64,000 bases of DNA, taken from the NCBI GenBank assembly GCA_030734395.1, contig JAUZTG010000029.1, positions 1,116,001-1,180,000 of the forward strand. The letters run 5' to 3'. Position numbers and translations under genes: made by a program. Each line of letters opens with the position of its first letter. Position 1 is the stretch's first letter. Positions 55,106 to 64,000 of this stretch are shown one piece after another. The stretch is from Sarocladium kiliense (lineage: Eukaryota; Ascomycota; Sordariomycetes; Hypocreales; Sarocladiaceae). Under the pieces are notes generated by a model. That model searched no databases, was not told the DNA's origin, and was given only the letters and a program-made list of their open reading frames with translations.

Positions 55106-56391
55106 ATGTCTGGAATAAGTGACATCGCTCTGAGGTCTGCACTGAAAGGCTTCTTTAATGAAGACGACGACAAGGATAAGACTATGCCCGAGATCCGGAA
55201 ACGTATCAAGCGTCACGTTCAAGAGCCTGCTATAGCTGCCTTGATTGAATCCAGTGACCTTGACGCAGTCAGCACGCGGACTCATCAATTACTATCTTCG
55301 AGGGCTTTCAACACAGCCCGGACCTCTCAAACACAGTCAGGCAGCCCATCCAATACTAAACCGTCGAAGACACATAACCCTCCTGAGACGGTTCAGGCTG
55401 GTCGTTCTGGGCTCAACGCACCACAGCCGACTCTTAGCAATAAAACAACGACCGCTGCTATACCATCTTCCATGTCTATCATCAATGCTCCATCTAGCAG
55501 CAACGCTGGAAAAGGTAACTAAACCTTGCATCTGCCATGCTAGACTTCGCCTGCTAACAACTATGACAAGCCTCGGCTGCAACAGGATGCTCAATGAAAG
55601 AGCCTGCACGAAGTACAGCACCAGTGCTAGTTACGGAAGCAACACCGATTAGTCGGCCAGCTCCTCCAGTAGCCTCACAGAAAATAGTCGAACTCTCTAC
55701 GGCTATGCTGGGAGTGGACTACGAGTCGCAGTATCAGATACTTTTGCGGACACAGTCTCTCTTAGAGCAAGCTAGCTTCGACTTCGCGAAGAGAACCCTT
55801 CCATCCGTCTTGAGTGAGCATGGCTGGGACTGTGCTGAGGCCGCTGAGCTCGACTTGATAGTAAAGGCGATGAGCGCGCATCAGCAAAAACTGGACTCAA
55901 CCCTCGAGCCCAAGACTAAGCCAATCAGAGCCTTCATAACCGGTATGACAGAATTACGAAATGTCACGGTTCACCGTCATCGACTTAGTGCTAAACACCT
56001 CGATCATCTTTTACACACTGCGGTAGACTTCCTTGCGACGTTAGATGATGGCAGGCGTCTTGAGCAAATGAAGAAGCTATATAACGGAGTGCGCGACTCG
56101 TTATTACAGCTGGATATCAATGAGAAGAAGACTCAGTCCGCTCTCAACGCAAAGGAGCTTGAGCTAGATCATCGCATTCGAGAACTAAAGCAACAGAAGG
56201 AGACATTACGTTCCACGGCCGAAGCGACTCTGCGACAGTCCCAGAGCTCCGCAAGCACACAGCTCAATACTGTTCTTGATTCCGCAATTCCTCTCGTCGG
56301 TAATAATGGACTCCTATGGTACAGTATAGGTCAATGTTCGCTACTAGCAATAGCTGCTGCTACAATACTTGCGGTATGCTTCCTCTCCTAG
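55106..56391 (+). CDS. Tail-anchored helical protein with an R-N-x3-H (HEPN-like) motif
   Basis: join(55106..55514, 55571..56391), 409 aa. The 56-base intron has a CTAAC branch-like sequence and an AAG acceptor. Residues 1-55 are charged and helical (DEDDDKDKTMPEIRKRIKR), and 65-165 are Ser/Thr/Pro-rich linker. A helical block follows (about 175-330): LGVDYESQYQILLRTQSLLEQASFDFAKRTLP, then AFITGMTELRNVTVHRHRLS with R266-N267 and H271, then LDHLLHTAVDFLATLDDGRRLEQM. A coiled coil spans about 315-360 and a single C-terminal membrane helix (about 385-407, LLWYSIGQCSLLAIAAATIL) ends the protein, so it is probably tail-anchored with its body in the cytosol. R-N-x3-H in the middle of a helical bundle is the pattern of HEPN RNase domains. 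I recognise no named family, and that reading is a hypothesis. Confidence 0.7.
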
Positions 56392-57006
56392 GTAGCATAA
56401 CCTAGGCAAGTCTAAAAGAAATATCAGTATGTTGTACATCTGGAAAGTTTCCAAATCTGACTATTCTGCAATTGTTTTCCCCAGGCTATCAGACCCTTTC
56501 TCGACGAGTTTGTTCCATTGTGTAAGAGTGATCCCACATTTAGTGGACTCTTTGACGGTCTGATATTCGTTAATGAGTTAATTGTATTACGCTTCCGAAC
56601 CGCCATCTACTTATATCAGCGCCCAACAATAATAGTGAAGCGCAACATCATCTTTCGAGCTTCCGAGACGTGCTAGGTAGCAAAGCGAAGCTCGAACGAG
56701 ATCCCACCCACTAAATCTTACAGTCCAGCTCCGAGCTCGGAGTTGTTGCACCTTGAACGATCGTCTACCTTACACTACCCTATAACGGCTTGGGCGCGAA
56801 CCCCACATCACCATCCTCCATCCAACAGCGCCGTGATAGGTAGCAAACAAACACCAACAGTGGCCGAGCTAAGCTCCACTCCATCTAGACTCCAACCTTC
56901 ATCGTCACCATCACCCAAGCTCCTTCTTTACATCATCCTCCGACTCCTCCGACTGCATCAACATCTGCAACTATCCTCCGTTGCATGATCGCTTCAACTG
57001 CCCATC
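56392..57006. other. Intergenic region
   Basis: Between two plus-strand genes, carrying the promoter of the DUF1776 gene. Pyrimidine-rich from 56790 to 56985. No gene seen. Confidence 0.6.
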
Positions 57007-58633
57007 ATGTCGGCTGACGACCAGCAGTTCCTTGACACCGTGAGTCGCCTCCCCCCTTCTTTGACGGTGCCTATTCGTGCCTAACATCCCCATCTCCTCT
57101 AGCTCACCACCACCCTCCCCCGTCACATTCAACGCTACGGAAACGAAGTCGTTGACTTCATCAACAATAACGTCGACCAAGCCGCACACACCCTCCGCGA
57201 AACTCTATCCTCACAGCCATGGATCCCCGACGCCATCCGCCCAACCCCCCCGGTGCGTGCACCAGCTGCCGCAGCCATCGCAGCGTCGCGACTGCAGCAG
57301 GTTCAAGACTGGATCGCCAGGCATAAGATTTTGACGGGTGTTGTGGTTGTAGTCGCGGGTACGGTGGCCTATAAAGGCGTGCAGAGGACGAGGTCAAGGA
57401 GGAAGACAAGAAGAGCGAAGAAGGCAAGGAATGGCGCAAGGGAGGAGGTTATCGTCATTGCTGGGTCACCAGCGTTGCCGTTGACCAAGTCGCTGGCGCT
57501 TGACATGGAGAGGAAAGGCTTCATTGTCTATATCGTGTGCAGTGCTTCCGAGGACCAGAACATGGTGCAGTCCCTCTCACGGCCTGACATCCGACCACTG
57601 TCCATCGACACAACCGATGTAAGTCTGCCCTAGCACCACGAAAGATTCCTTCACTAACGACCACCGACAGCCTCCCAGCGCCGGCGCAGCCATCGAGCGT
57701 TTCGCCATGCACCTCAAGTCTCCTCAGGAGCCCGCCCCGAACGTCAAGCCAAACCTCCTCACTCTCAAGTCCATCATCCTCATCCCGAATCTCCACTACC
57801 AAACCTCCCCTATCGCCACCATTCCGCCCTCAAGCTTCGCCGACCTCTTCAATACCCACCTCCTCCAACCCATCCTCACCATCCAAGCCTTCCTCCCGCT
57901 CCTCACATCTCGTCTCAACCCCATCGGCGAGCGCTGGGTCCCACCCAAGGTCCTCGTCTTCACTCCCTCCATTATCTCCTCCATCAACCCGCCTTTCCAC
58001 GCTTCTGAGGCTATCATTTGCTCAGCCCTTTCCGCCTTTACTGAGGTCCTCACCGCTGAACTTCGACCTCTCGATATTCCAGTCACACACATGCAACTCG
58101 GCACTTTCGACTTCTCCGGTTTCGTCCCTGCACGTGCAGCCCTGACTCAACATAGCCACCATGCGTACTCTGGCAACCCACAAGACACCCTCGTCTGGCC
58201 CGACGGCGCACGTCAAGTCTATGGCCGCAACTTTGTCGCACAGACTAGCTCTGCCATCTCTGGCGGTCGCATCCGTGGCCTAAAGGGCAGCTCCCTTCGC
58301 CGTCTCCACAACTCCGTCTTCGACGTCATTGACGGATCCATCACCGCAGATACCGTCCGCGTCGGTCTCGGTGCCAGCGTCTACGGCTTCGTTGGTCGAT
58401 GGGCACCACGCAGCCTGGTATCTTACATGATGGGCATCCGACGCGTTGATGAGCTGTCAACCTGGAAGGCCACGAGCTCCTACGAGGGTTCATCACGGGA
58501 GGAGAGTGAAAATGGAGGGGACGGTCCTTCGGCTTCGCATGAGTTTGTTGCCGTGCCGTCGGAAAGCAATGTGTGGAACTCGGAAGGCGAGAGTCACTTG
58601 TGGACACCTTCGCAAACGAGCTCTGCTGTGTGA
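57007..58633 (+). CDS. DUF1776-family protein (SDR-like, membrane-associated)
   Basis: join(57007..57039, 57103..57618, 57671..58633), 503 aa. Exon 1 is 33 bases (MSADDQQFLDT), with the next exon starting LTTTLPRHIQRYGNEVVDFI. A membrane helix (about 90-110, ILTGVVVVVAGTVAYKGV) follows an amphipathic start and is trailed by a basic TRSRRKTRRAKKARN stretch. The remaining part has a degenerate Rossmann-like short-chain-dehydrogenase layout: EEVIVIAGSPALPLTKSLALDMERKGFIVYIV, then HLLQPILTIQAFLPLL and VLVFTPSIISSINPPFHASEAIICSALSAF. The usual TGxxxGxG nucleotide motif is replaced by AGSPALPL, so catalysis is doubtful. The Ser/Glu-rich C-terminus is disordered. The family (PF08643) is fungal; yeast members are linked to mitochondria or membrane oxidoreductase functions. 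Confidence 0.88.
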
Positions 58634-58963
58634 GATGTTGGACGGCAGAACCGCCTCGATGTCATGAACTTTAGCTACAGTTGGACATATCTGGAAATCT
58701 CTCTTCTACGAAACGGGGTATAGAATCACGACTCTAAATATAATATGAAATTGATCAAATCAGTCTTGCTTGTTTTGATATGAATGTGATACAGTCCTGG
58801 TATCAGTAGCTCCCTAACTCCATATCGATACAGCCTCATCCTTGTGGGCGTAGTTTTCACTCTCGAATCGTCACCTCATAAGGCTGATGTTATACATCGA
58901 CAACTGGCCCATTGCCATTTCAATCCTTCCCACGGCCGGAACCATCTCAATCCTCCCACCCCC
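58634..58963. other. Convergent 3' region between DUF1776 and yth1
   Basis: 330 bases in which both 3' untranslated regions must fit. No feature is seen. Confidence 0.6.
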
Positions 58964-59773
58964 TTAATGTCTGCCTCTGAACCCTCTCCCCCTTCCACCA
59001 CCTCGTCCTCTCCATCCTCCCCTCCCACCCCTATCATGTCTTCCCCCAAACCTCCCACCCATTTCGCTATCCTCCCTCCCAATACCCATCGCTGCCTCCT
59101 CCTCCTGCTGCGCCCTCATCCTCTCGATGTTCGCCTGTGCCGCTGCCTCGTCCTCTTTCTTCTTCTCGCTCATCAACATCGGCTTCTCCAGATCTGTCTT
59201 CCACTTCATATGCGCTCCTTCCTTGCACTCTGGCCCATCGGGACAGAACCCTGCGAGGTAGAACGGACAGGGTTTCCGACGGACGTGCTTCTTTGAGCAG
59301 AGCGGGCCGAGGGGACAGAAACCCATGTCGTAGTGTGGGCAAGGTGGTAAGCGAGAGAGGGGGTCGATGTGTAGGTATAGACACTCCTCTCCGTTGGAGC
59401 AGTACCCATTCCTCATGAAGAAGTTACATTCCGGCATCTTCCTCAGATTATACTCATGCAAGAACTCGCAATGCTCCCCTTTCTTGCAAAGGCCTCTCAA
59501 CCAATGCTTACACACCAACGAGTTCAGCCCACCCGTCGGCCCCGCGCCGCCGTTGTTTCCTGCCAGCTTCGGGTCGGCGACATGGCGTTCGTGACAGCGC
59601 GTGCCATTGGGGCAGTGACCAGTATTGAAGGCGCGGCAGATGGGCCGGTCCGGAGGCAGACCGACTTGTTTCTCGCGGCGGAGGAAGGGGGAGAAGCGGA
59701 AGTTGTAGGGTTGGGCGGTGTTGTGGAGGATGTTGGAGGCGAGCTGAGTGGTGGAGGGGGCCGTTGCGGCCAT
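58964..59773 (-). CDS. yth1: mRNA 3'-end processing protein Yth1 (CPSF30 homologue)
   Basis: Single exon, 269 aa. Five consecutive CCCH zinc fingers are visible: CRAFNTGHCPNGTRCHERH, CKHWLRGLCKKGEHCEFLH, CNFFMRNGYCSNGEECLYLH, CPHYDMGFCPLGPLCSKKH, and CPFYLAGFCPDGPECKEGAH. This array is diagnostic of Yth1/CPSF30, the subunit of the cleavage and polyadenylation factor that binds the polyadenylation signal together with a WDR33/Pfs2-type partner. A short helical linker (EKKKEDEAAAQANIERMRAQQEEE) and an RGG-rich tail follow. The absence of introns is unusual in this window but common for this gene. It is convergent with the DUF1776 gene. Confidence 0.95.
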   Translation of the reverse strand: MAATAPSTTQLASNILHNTAQPYNFRFSPFLRREKQVGLPPDRPICRAFNTGHCPNGTRCHERHVADPKLAGNNGGAGPTGGLNSLVCKHWLRGLCKKGEHCEFLHEYNLRKMPECNFFMRNGYCSNGEECLYLHIDPLSRLPPCPHYDMGFCPLGPLCSKKHVRRKPCPFYLAGFCPDGPECKEGAHMKWKTDLEKPMLMSEKKKEDEAAAQANIERMRAQQEEEAAMGIGREDSEMGGRFGGRHDRGGRGGWRGRGGGRGRGFRGRH

Positions 59774-61417
59774 GGTGGCGGGGTGCGCGAGCTTCCCGTG
59801 CTTGTCAGATTGACGGTATGATGCCTTTTGAGTCGGTTTCGTCGTTGTTCAGGGAGAGATTGCGCGGGAAGCCGGCTGGTGGAGGAGATGTTCTTTGTAG
59901 AAGGGTCGCGAAGCTTGAGCTTGGATCAGTGGAAGCTGGAGGTGACATTAAAGCCACAATCGGGTTTGTCAGCCACACTAACGCCACACACGGTCATCAA
60001 CCTCGCTAGCGCCAATGCACCTTCGAGCATTCTCGGCTCATCCATGCCCATAGATGGGAGTTCGACAGAACCAGAGAGTCTCTCTCTGTTGCTGTACGAG
60101 GATCCCGCAAGCCTTCCTTCTAGACATCTGCCAATACTGCTCTGTGGGTGATCTGTCGAGAGCAAGATCGCCAGAGCCGTGACCCTTATCCCGTCGGCGT
60201 TGTCAACGTCACGGTTCCATTGAGCACTGTCTGCGCCGCCGTCGGTGACGATTATCTCGTGCTTAATTGGACAGTGTCCTTCTCAAGCCCCAGAATGAGT
60301 CAGATGGCCCGCTGTTGCTTCGTGGCCCTTGAGAAGCATGAGTGACCAGCCTGAGTTCTTCGTATTCGAAAAGGAACTTCTTGTGATATTGACTGCAGTG
60401 GCCTTGCTGAGGAAGCTTGTTGCTGGCTGCGTTGTTGAGTAACACCATATTTCAAGAGCGAAACGAGGAATCTCCTCATAGGATTCCATCACTAGGCAAT
60501 GCCTTTGTCTAAGGCAGTAGACTGCTGCACAGTGGATATCCTGAGGAGTCGTCACATGATTCTGCGATCATGATGGCTCTGATGTGACATCAGGGCTCAG
60601 CGTTCATCTAGGATTTCCTGAGCGATACCCTGCGCGCAGTATTCCTAATGCAGGACTTCAGAAGATCTGCAGAATATACTAAGCCACAAGCATCAACATA
60701 GACTTGTCTAAATGCCCCACGAGGACGGGTTGCTGCCGCCTGGTGCCGAGCCCTGTCACATCTCCATCAACTTATTCGCAGTGCTAGACTGAAGCGAGGA
60801 ATGAAGGGGATGCTCTCCGAAGAAGTGTCGCAAAGGTCCAACTTGATCCTCCAAATATGAGCGTGACTTTGGGCACATTGCGTTTGTCAGCCAAAGGCTA
60901 CCAGTCACAACTGCCTCGGCGCACCACCGTCCAAGTTCGCCTTCTCCAAGCTTCACTCTACATATACAGCATCAGCATCACGTTCTGTCACATACGACCA
61001 TACTCAAGAGGAAACACGGGGTCCCGTCAGATCCCCCCTAGTGAATCTCTTGAAGGGCCGATTAGTAGTTAGGTCGGTGACGACTAGCGAATACCGGCTG
61101 TTGTATGTACAGTTTTCTTTTTGTTTCTTTTTGTCCTCTTTCTTTTGCCCTTCTTACCCTACTTTATTCCTGTCAACCGGAGACATGGCAACCGCACGGG
61201 CTGGGAAGCTAGCCTCTGGTTGAGTCTCACGGTCAAGTGACGGGTCGATAACACACGTTCTCCAGAGATGGCCGAGAACAGTTCATTCATGCACATGCAA
61301 ATACGCTTGGCTGCCAATTTCCCACAATTCATCTCATGCACTGTGCAAATACGTCCCTTCGCAGTCTCATAACTACATCAGATCCTAGGGCAACTTGGAC
61401 AACCATACAATAGCTCC
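59774..61417. other. 1.6 kb gene-less stretch
   Basis: Between the yth1 start and the 3' end of the second TAM methyltransferase gene. A T-rich tract lies at 61110-61160. Small frames (59828-60151, 60283-60555) lack family features. I see no gene. Confidence 0.5.
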
Positions 61418-62777
61418 TCAAGGCCCCAGCGGCATGTACGACTCAGAGTCTGACACCACCATTGGCTCCTCCTCGCCCTTCTGCGCCATCACAAAATGTA
61501 CCTTCACATATCGATGAACCCCTTCCTTCTCCAAACTCCTCTTCGCTTGTCCCGCCAACTCCTGCCTCTCCTTCACGCTCAGTCCCAGCGCCGCCAATGG
61601 CTTCGCCTTCATCGCCTCAATCGTCTCACCCACCCACTCCTTGGCCAGAACACCCGCTGCAATCAGGCTCGTGTCGCGTGCCCAGTGTGAGATGGGAATC
61701 TTCTTGGTGATCGTTTGGATGTTATCGAAGCCAGTTTGGGAGAGCAAAGGGGAGAGGGTTCTGGGAAGGAGGGGGTAAGCGGTGAGACCGCAGGAGTGAA
61801 GGCCGGTAATGGAGAGTTGGAAGAAGGCTTGAAGGGGGTCGGAGGGGTCCATGGTGTTATCATCACAGTAGATGGATGGTTCGATGTCTTGGAACTCGAT
61901 CCAGCCGCCTGGAGCGAGGTTGCTACCAGGCTGTTCAGCATAGCTTGGTTGATGTCGTAAGGTCGACTCACCTGTGAATCTTCTCGAGCATGCTAGGTAC
62001 ATCTCGAAGTGTGCCGATGACTTCTCTCATGTGTATAAGGTCGTAGCCTGTGCCATGGAGCCATTCGCCTTCACAGTCCTCGACAAACATACGGAGGTTG
62101 ACGGGGAGCCAGTTTGGCTGAATGGGTGACAGGTCGGTGCCTTTGACGCTAGCACCAGGGTACAAGTCCGCGACTGTAATTGTTAGTTCCTAATGTTCAT
62201 GCAGTAAAACCGATGCCTTTGAATCCTACCGTCTATTGCCCATGAGCCTGGTAAATAGGTTAGCTTCGTGTGAGATGGAAGGCATGCGTATTTGGTAGGT
62301 GGCTTACCAACACCTGTACCGATATCAAGGATCTTTTGCGGCCATTCACCGGTCTCTGAGAGAAACACATGGCCATCCTGTGGCACAGTTCAGTTCAAGG
62401 GGTTGAGACGGGTGTCAGTTTGGTGAAGAACGTACAGTCACCTCCTGCATCAAGTAGTGCAAAGTCTCCTCCCGCCTCTGCTCAATTAAGTCATTCGGCA
62501 ATGGGTACCTTCCACTCTTGTAGCTGTGATATCGCCGGCAATGATCAAACTCGTGAGCATAAATACTCGGCGACACAGACGCAGAGCTCACGGAGTTGCT
62601 CTCAGCATCGCAGCCCTCTTCCTCCTCTTGATCATCGTTCACATCAACATCGCTGTCAGCGATGAGCTCAAACTCATCTGTCGACTGGTCACTAATGATT
62701 GATGATTTGGGTGTAATGCCCAAGCCAGAGGAGAAGGATAGGAGCGATGCAGAACAGCGGTCGGTGTGATCAGCCAT
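61418..62777 (-). CDS. TAM-type SAM-dependent methyltransferase (second copy type)
   Basis: complement(join(61418..61922, 61972..62173, 62230..62247, 62308..62377, 62436..62777)), 378 aa from the ATG at 62777. It has an acidic Ser/Asp-rich start, the family block SIYAHEFDHCRRYHSYKSGRYPLPND, then LHYLMQEVTDGHVFLSETGEWPQKILDIGTGVGSWAIDVADLYPGA (motif I over exons of 70, 18 and 202 bases), GTDLSPIQPNWLP, YDLIHMREVIGTL and LAPGGWIEFQD. The first intron donor could be GTGACT or GTACGT; I chose GTACGT, which keeps phase. It shares the intron positions around motif I with the methyltransferase at 31350-32878, but the C-terminal half differs and ends in a Glu/Ser-rich segment. The acceptor substrate is unknown. 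Confidence 0.88.
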
Positions 62778-64000
62778 GGCTGTATGGGTGTATGGATGTG
62801 AAGGCTCAAAGGGACGGCTAAGCAAATAAGGCTAAGCAGAAAGCAGGTTGAACAGAACCGCCGGTTTGTGATCCAGGAACTAGTATCCGAGAAACTCGTG
62901 CATCCTTTGACACGGTCGGGAAAGAATAAGCAGAGTGGCTGCGTTTGTGAAGAGAGGGGGATGAAGGCTGTCACAACGGGGACGAGGGAAGGCAAGTTCC
63001 TGAAACAATGGGCACCGACAGAAATCTCATTTCTATTCATGACCGCTCTTGTAAAGGCCATAGTGCCACCGTGCGCCGCTACGAGCTTCTCCCTGTGTCA
63101 TTCGTAGAACAAACACGGTTCCCGAAGGATGTCAAGTGGGTAATCACACTGTGAAGCCGCGACGATCCCGCGTGTGACCAACACGCATCACGGCATTGGA
63201 GCTTGTATTATTCAAAAAAGTTTGCAACCAACAAGCAGCTTTTTGACTGGTTGGGGACCGGAGAGGATGTTCCTACACAGTGTAAGCCGCAGTCACAGGT
63301 TGAGGTTGTCGCTGGACCGGAAATATCGAGCAGCCAGGCGATTAGATAGGCTCAAGCTTGGAAGAGGGTGTGTGGTTGGCTCTCATGTACTGTAGGCTGC
63401 TGAATCCTGACCGTGAAGGGGACGGTCTGGACGTCTGTCGTTGGTAGAGGTTGGCTCACCGATCTGTGGGTGGACGGTGAGCGTGATTGGCGCGAGGGTT
63501 TTTAAGACGGGCGCTGGGAAGATCACATTGGCTTTGGGTGTTGGCGGGATGGTTTGAGTGTGTGACTGTGATGAAGAGTGGTTCGTCGGATCTGAAGAGA
63601 GGCGACGGGAGAGGAACAATGGCTATGCAGGTGAGGTTGCAGTACGGGGCGACTTGGGGGCCAAGACGGGGTGATATTTTGGACTAGAGGAGCACACCCC
63701 ATTTTGGGTTGAGCTGGGCTGATGAAGGGTTCAAGATTCAGGGTCTACTGTGCTCTGCCGCCATGGTGTTGTCGGATCTCGGATGAGGTGACAGGTCGTT
63801 GAGTCTTGAGGGCTGCCTGTATGAGTTGCCGTGGAGAACACCGGCCCTTCAGAACGCCACCATTAGGCTCTGCCGTTTGAAAACATTCGTTGCACCTGTA
63901 AAGGATACACAGATAGGCGTACACAGTCTTCGCGCCCGTGTTGCAGTACTGTCTGACGCTGTGGTTCTCGGGGCTCATGCAGCAATCACACGCACTCCTA
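62778..64000. other. Right end of the window without a supported gene
   Basis: Promoter region of the methyltransferase gene, then about 1 kb with no frame showing family features on either strand. A minus-strand frame at 63745-63978 could belong to a gene that continues outside, but nothing in it is recognisable. Confidence 0.45.

Noticed and set aside
1..64000. CRISPR arrays, operons, insertion sequences or phage genes
   Set aside because: No regularly spaced direct repeats, no bacterial-type gene spacing; every assembled gene is eukaryotic in structure.

Overview
The window is nuclear DNA of a filamentous ascomycete (Pezizomycotina). The evidence is short spliceosomal introns (mostly 45-65 bases, GTRAGT donors), a HET-domain gene, a NoxA-type NADPH oxidase, a Gal4-type Zn2Cys6 regulator, a hybrid histidine kinase, LaeA-like methyltransferases and a pogo/Fot1-type transposon inactivated in a RIP-like way. 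A dothideomycete is my guess from overall protein flavour, at low confidence. I assembled 21 protein genes by joining exons by eye; reading frame and phase were checked arithmetically at every junction. One intron-containing tRNA-Lys is also present.

Layout. 1-1.76 kb: decayed Fot1-like transposon. 2-5.2 kb (-): large disordered protein with a fungal STAND-type N-terminus. 6.6-7.9 kb (+): secreted beta-propeller lactonase. 8.4-10.2 kb (-): noxA, followed by 2.5 kb without a gene. 12.7-14.4 kb (-): HET protein. 15.0 kb: tRNA-Lys(CTT). 15.9-18.8 kb (-): NF-X1/RZ zinc-finger protein without its usual helicase. 19.6-20.05 kb (-): small secreted cysteine-rich protein.

21.1-30.5 kb is a coherent block: MFS sugar transporter, DUF2264 protein, Zn2Cys6 regulator and GH88 unsaturated uronyl hydrolase. 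The enzymes lack signal peptides, so the block looks like a regulated import-and-cytosolic-cleavage locus for unsaturated uronic-acid oligosaccharides. Paired inverted CGG triplets lie in the enzyme promoters.

31.3-32.9 kb (-): a nine-exon LaeA/TAM-like methyltransferase. 35.3-39.0 kb (+): SMP/C2 lipid-transfer protein (Mug190-like). 39.5-43.7 kb (-): hybrid histidine kinase. 46.3-49.3 kb (-): two neighbouring WLM (Wss1-like) metallopeptidase genes, the smaller lacking one zinc ligand. 50.0-51.0 kb (-): class I methyltransferase. 51.5-51.9 kb (-): second small secreted cysteine-rich protein. 52.3-54.1 kb (-): amidase. 55.1-56.4 kb (+): tail-anchored coiled-coil protein with an R-N-x3-H motif like that of HEPN domains. 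57.0-58.6 kb (+): DUF1776 protein, convergent with yth1 at 59.0-59.8 kb (-). 61.4-62.8 kb (-): second TAM-type methyltransferase.

The candidates for something new are the 21-30 kb uronide block, the HEPN-like tail-anchored protein, the WLM pair and the helicase-less NF-X1/RZ protein. All functional statements come from reading motifs; no database search was possible.
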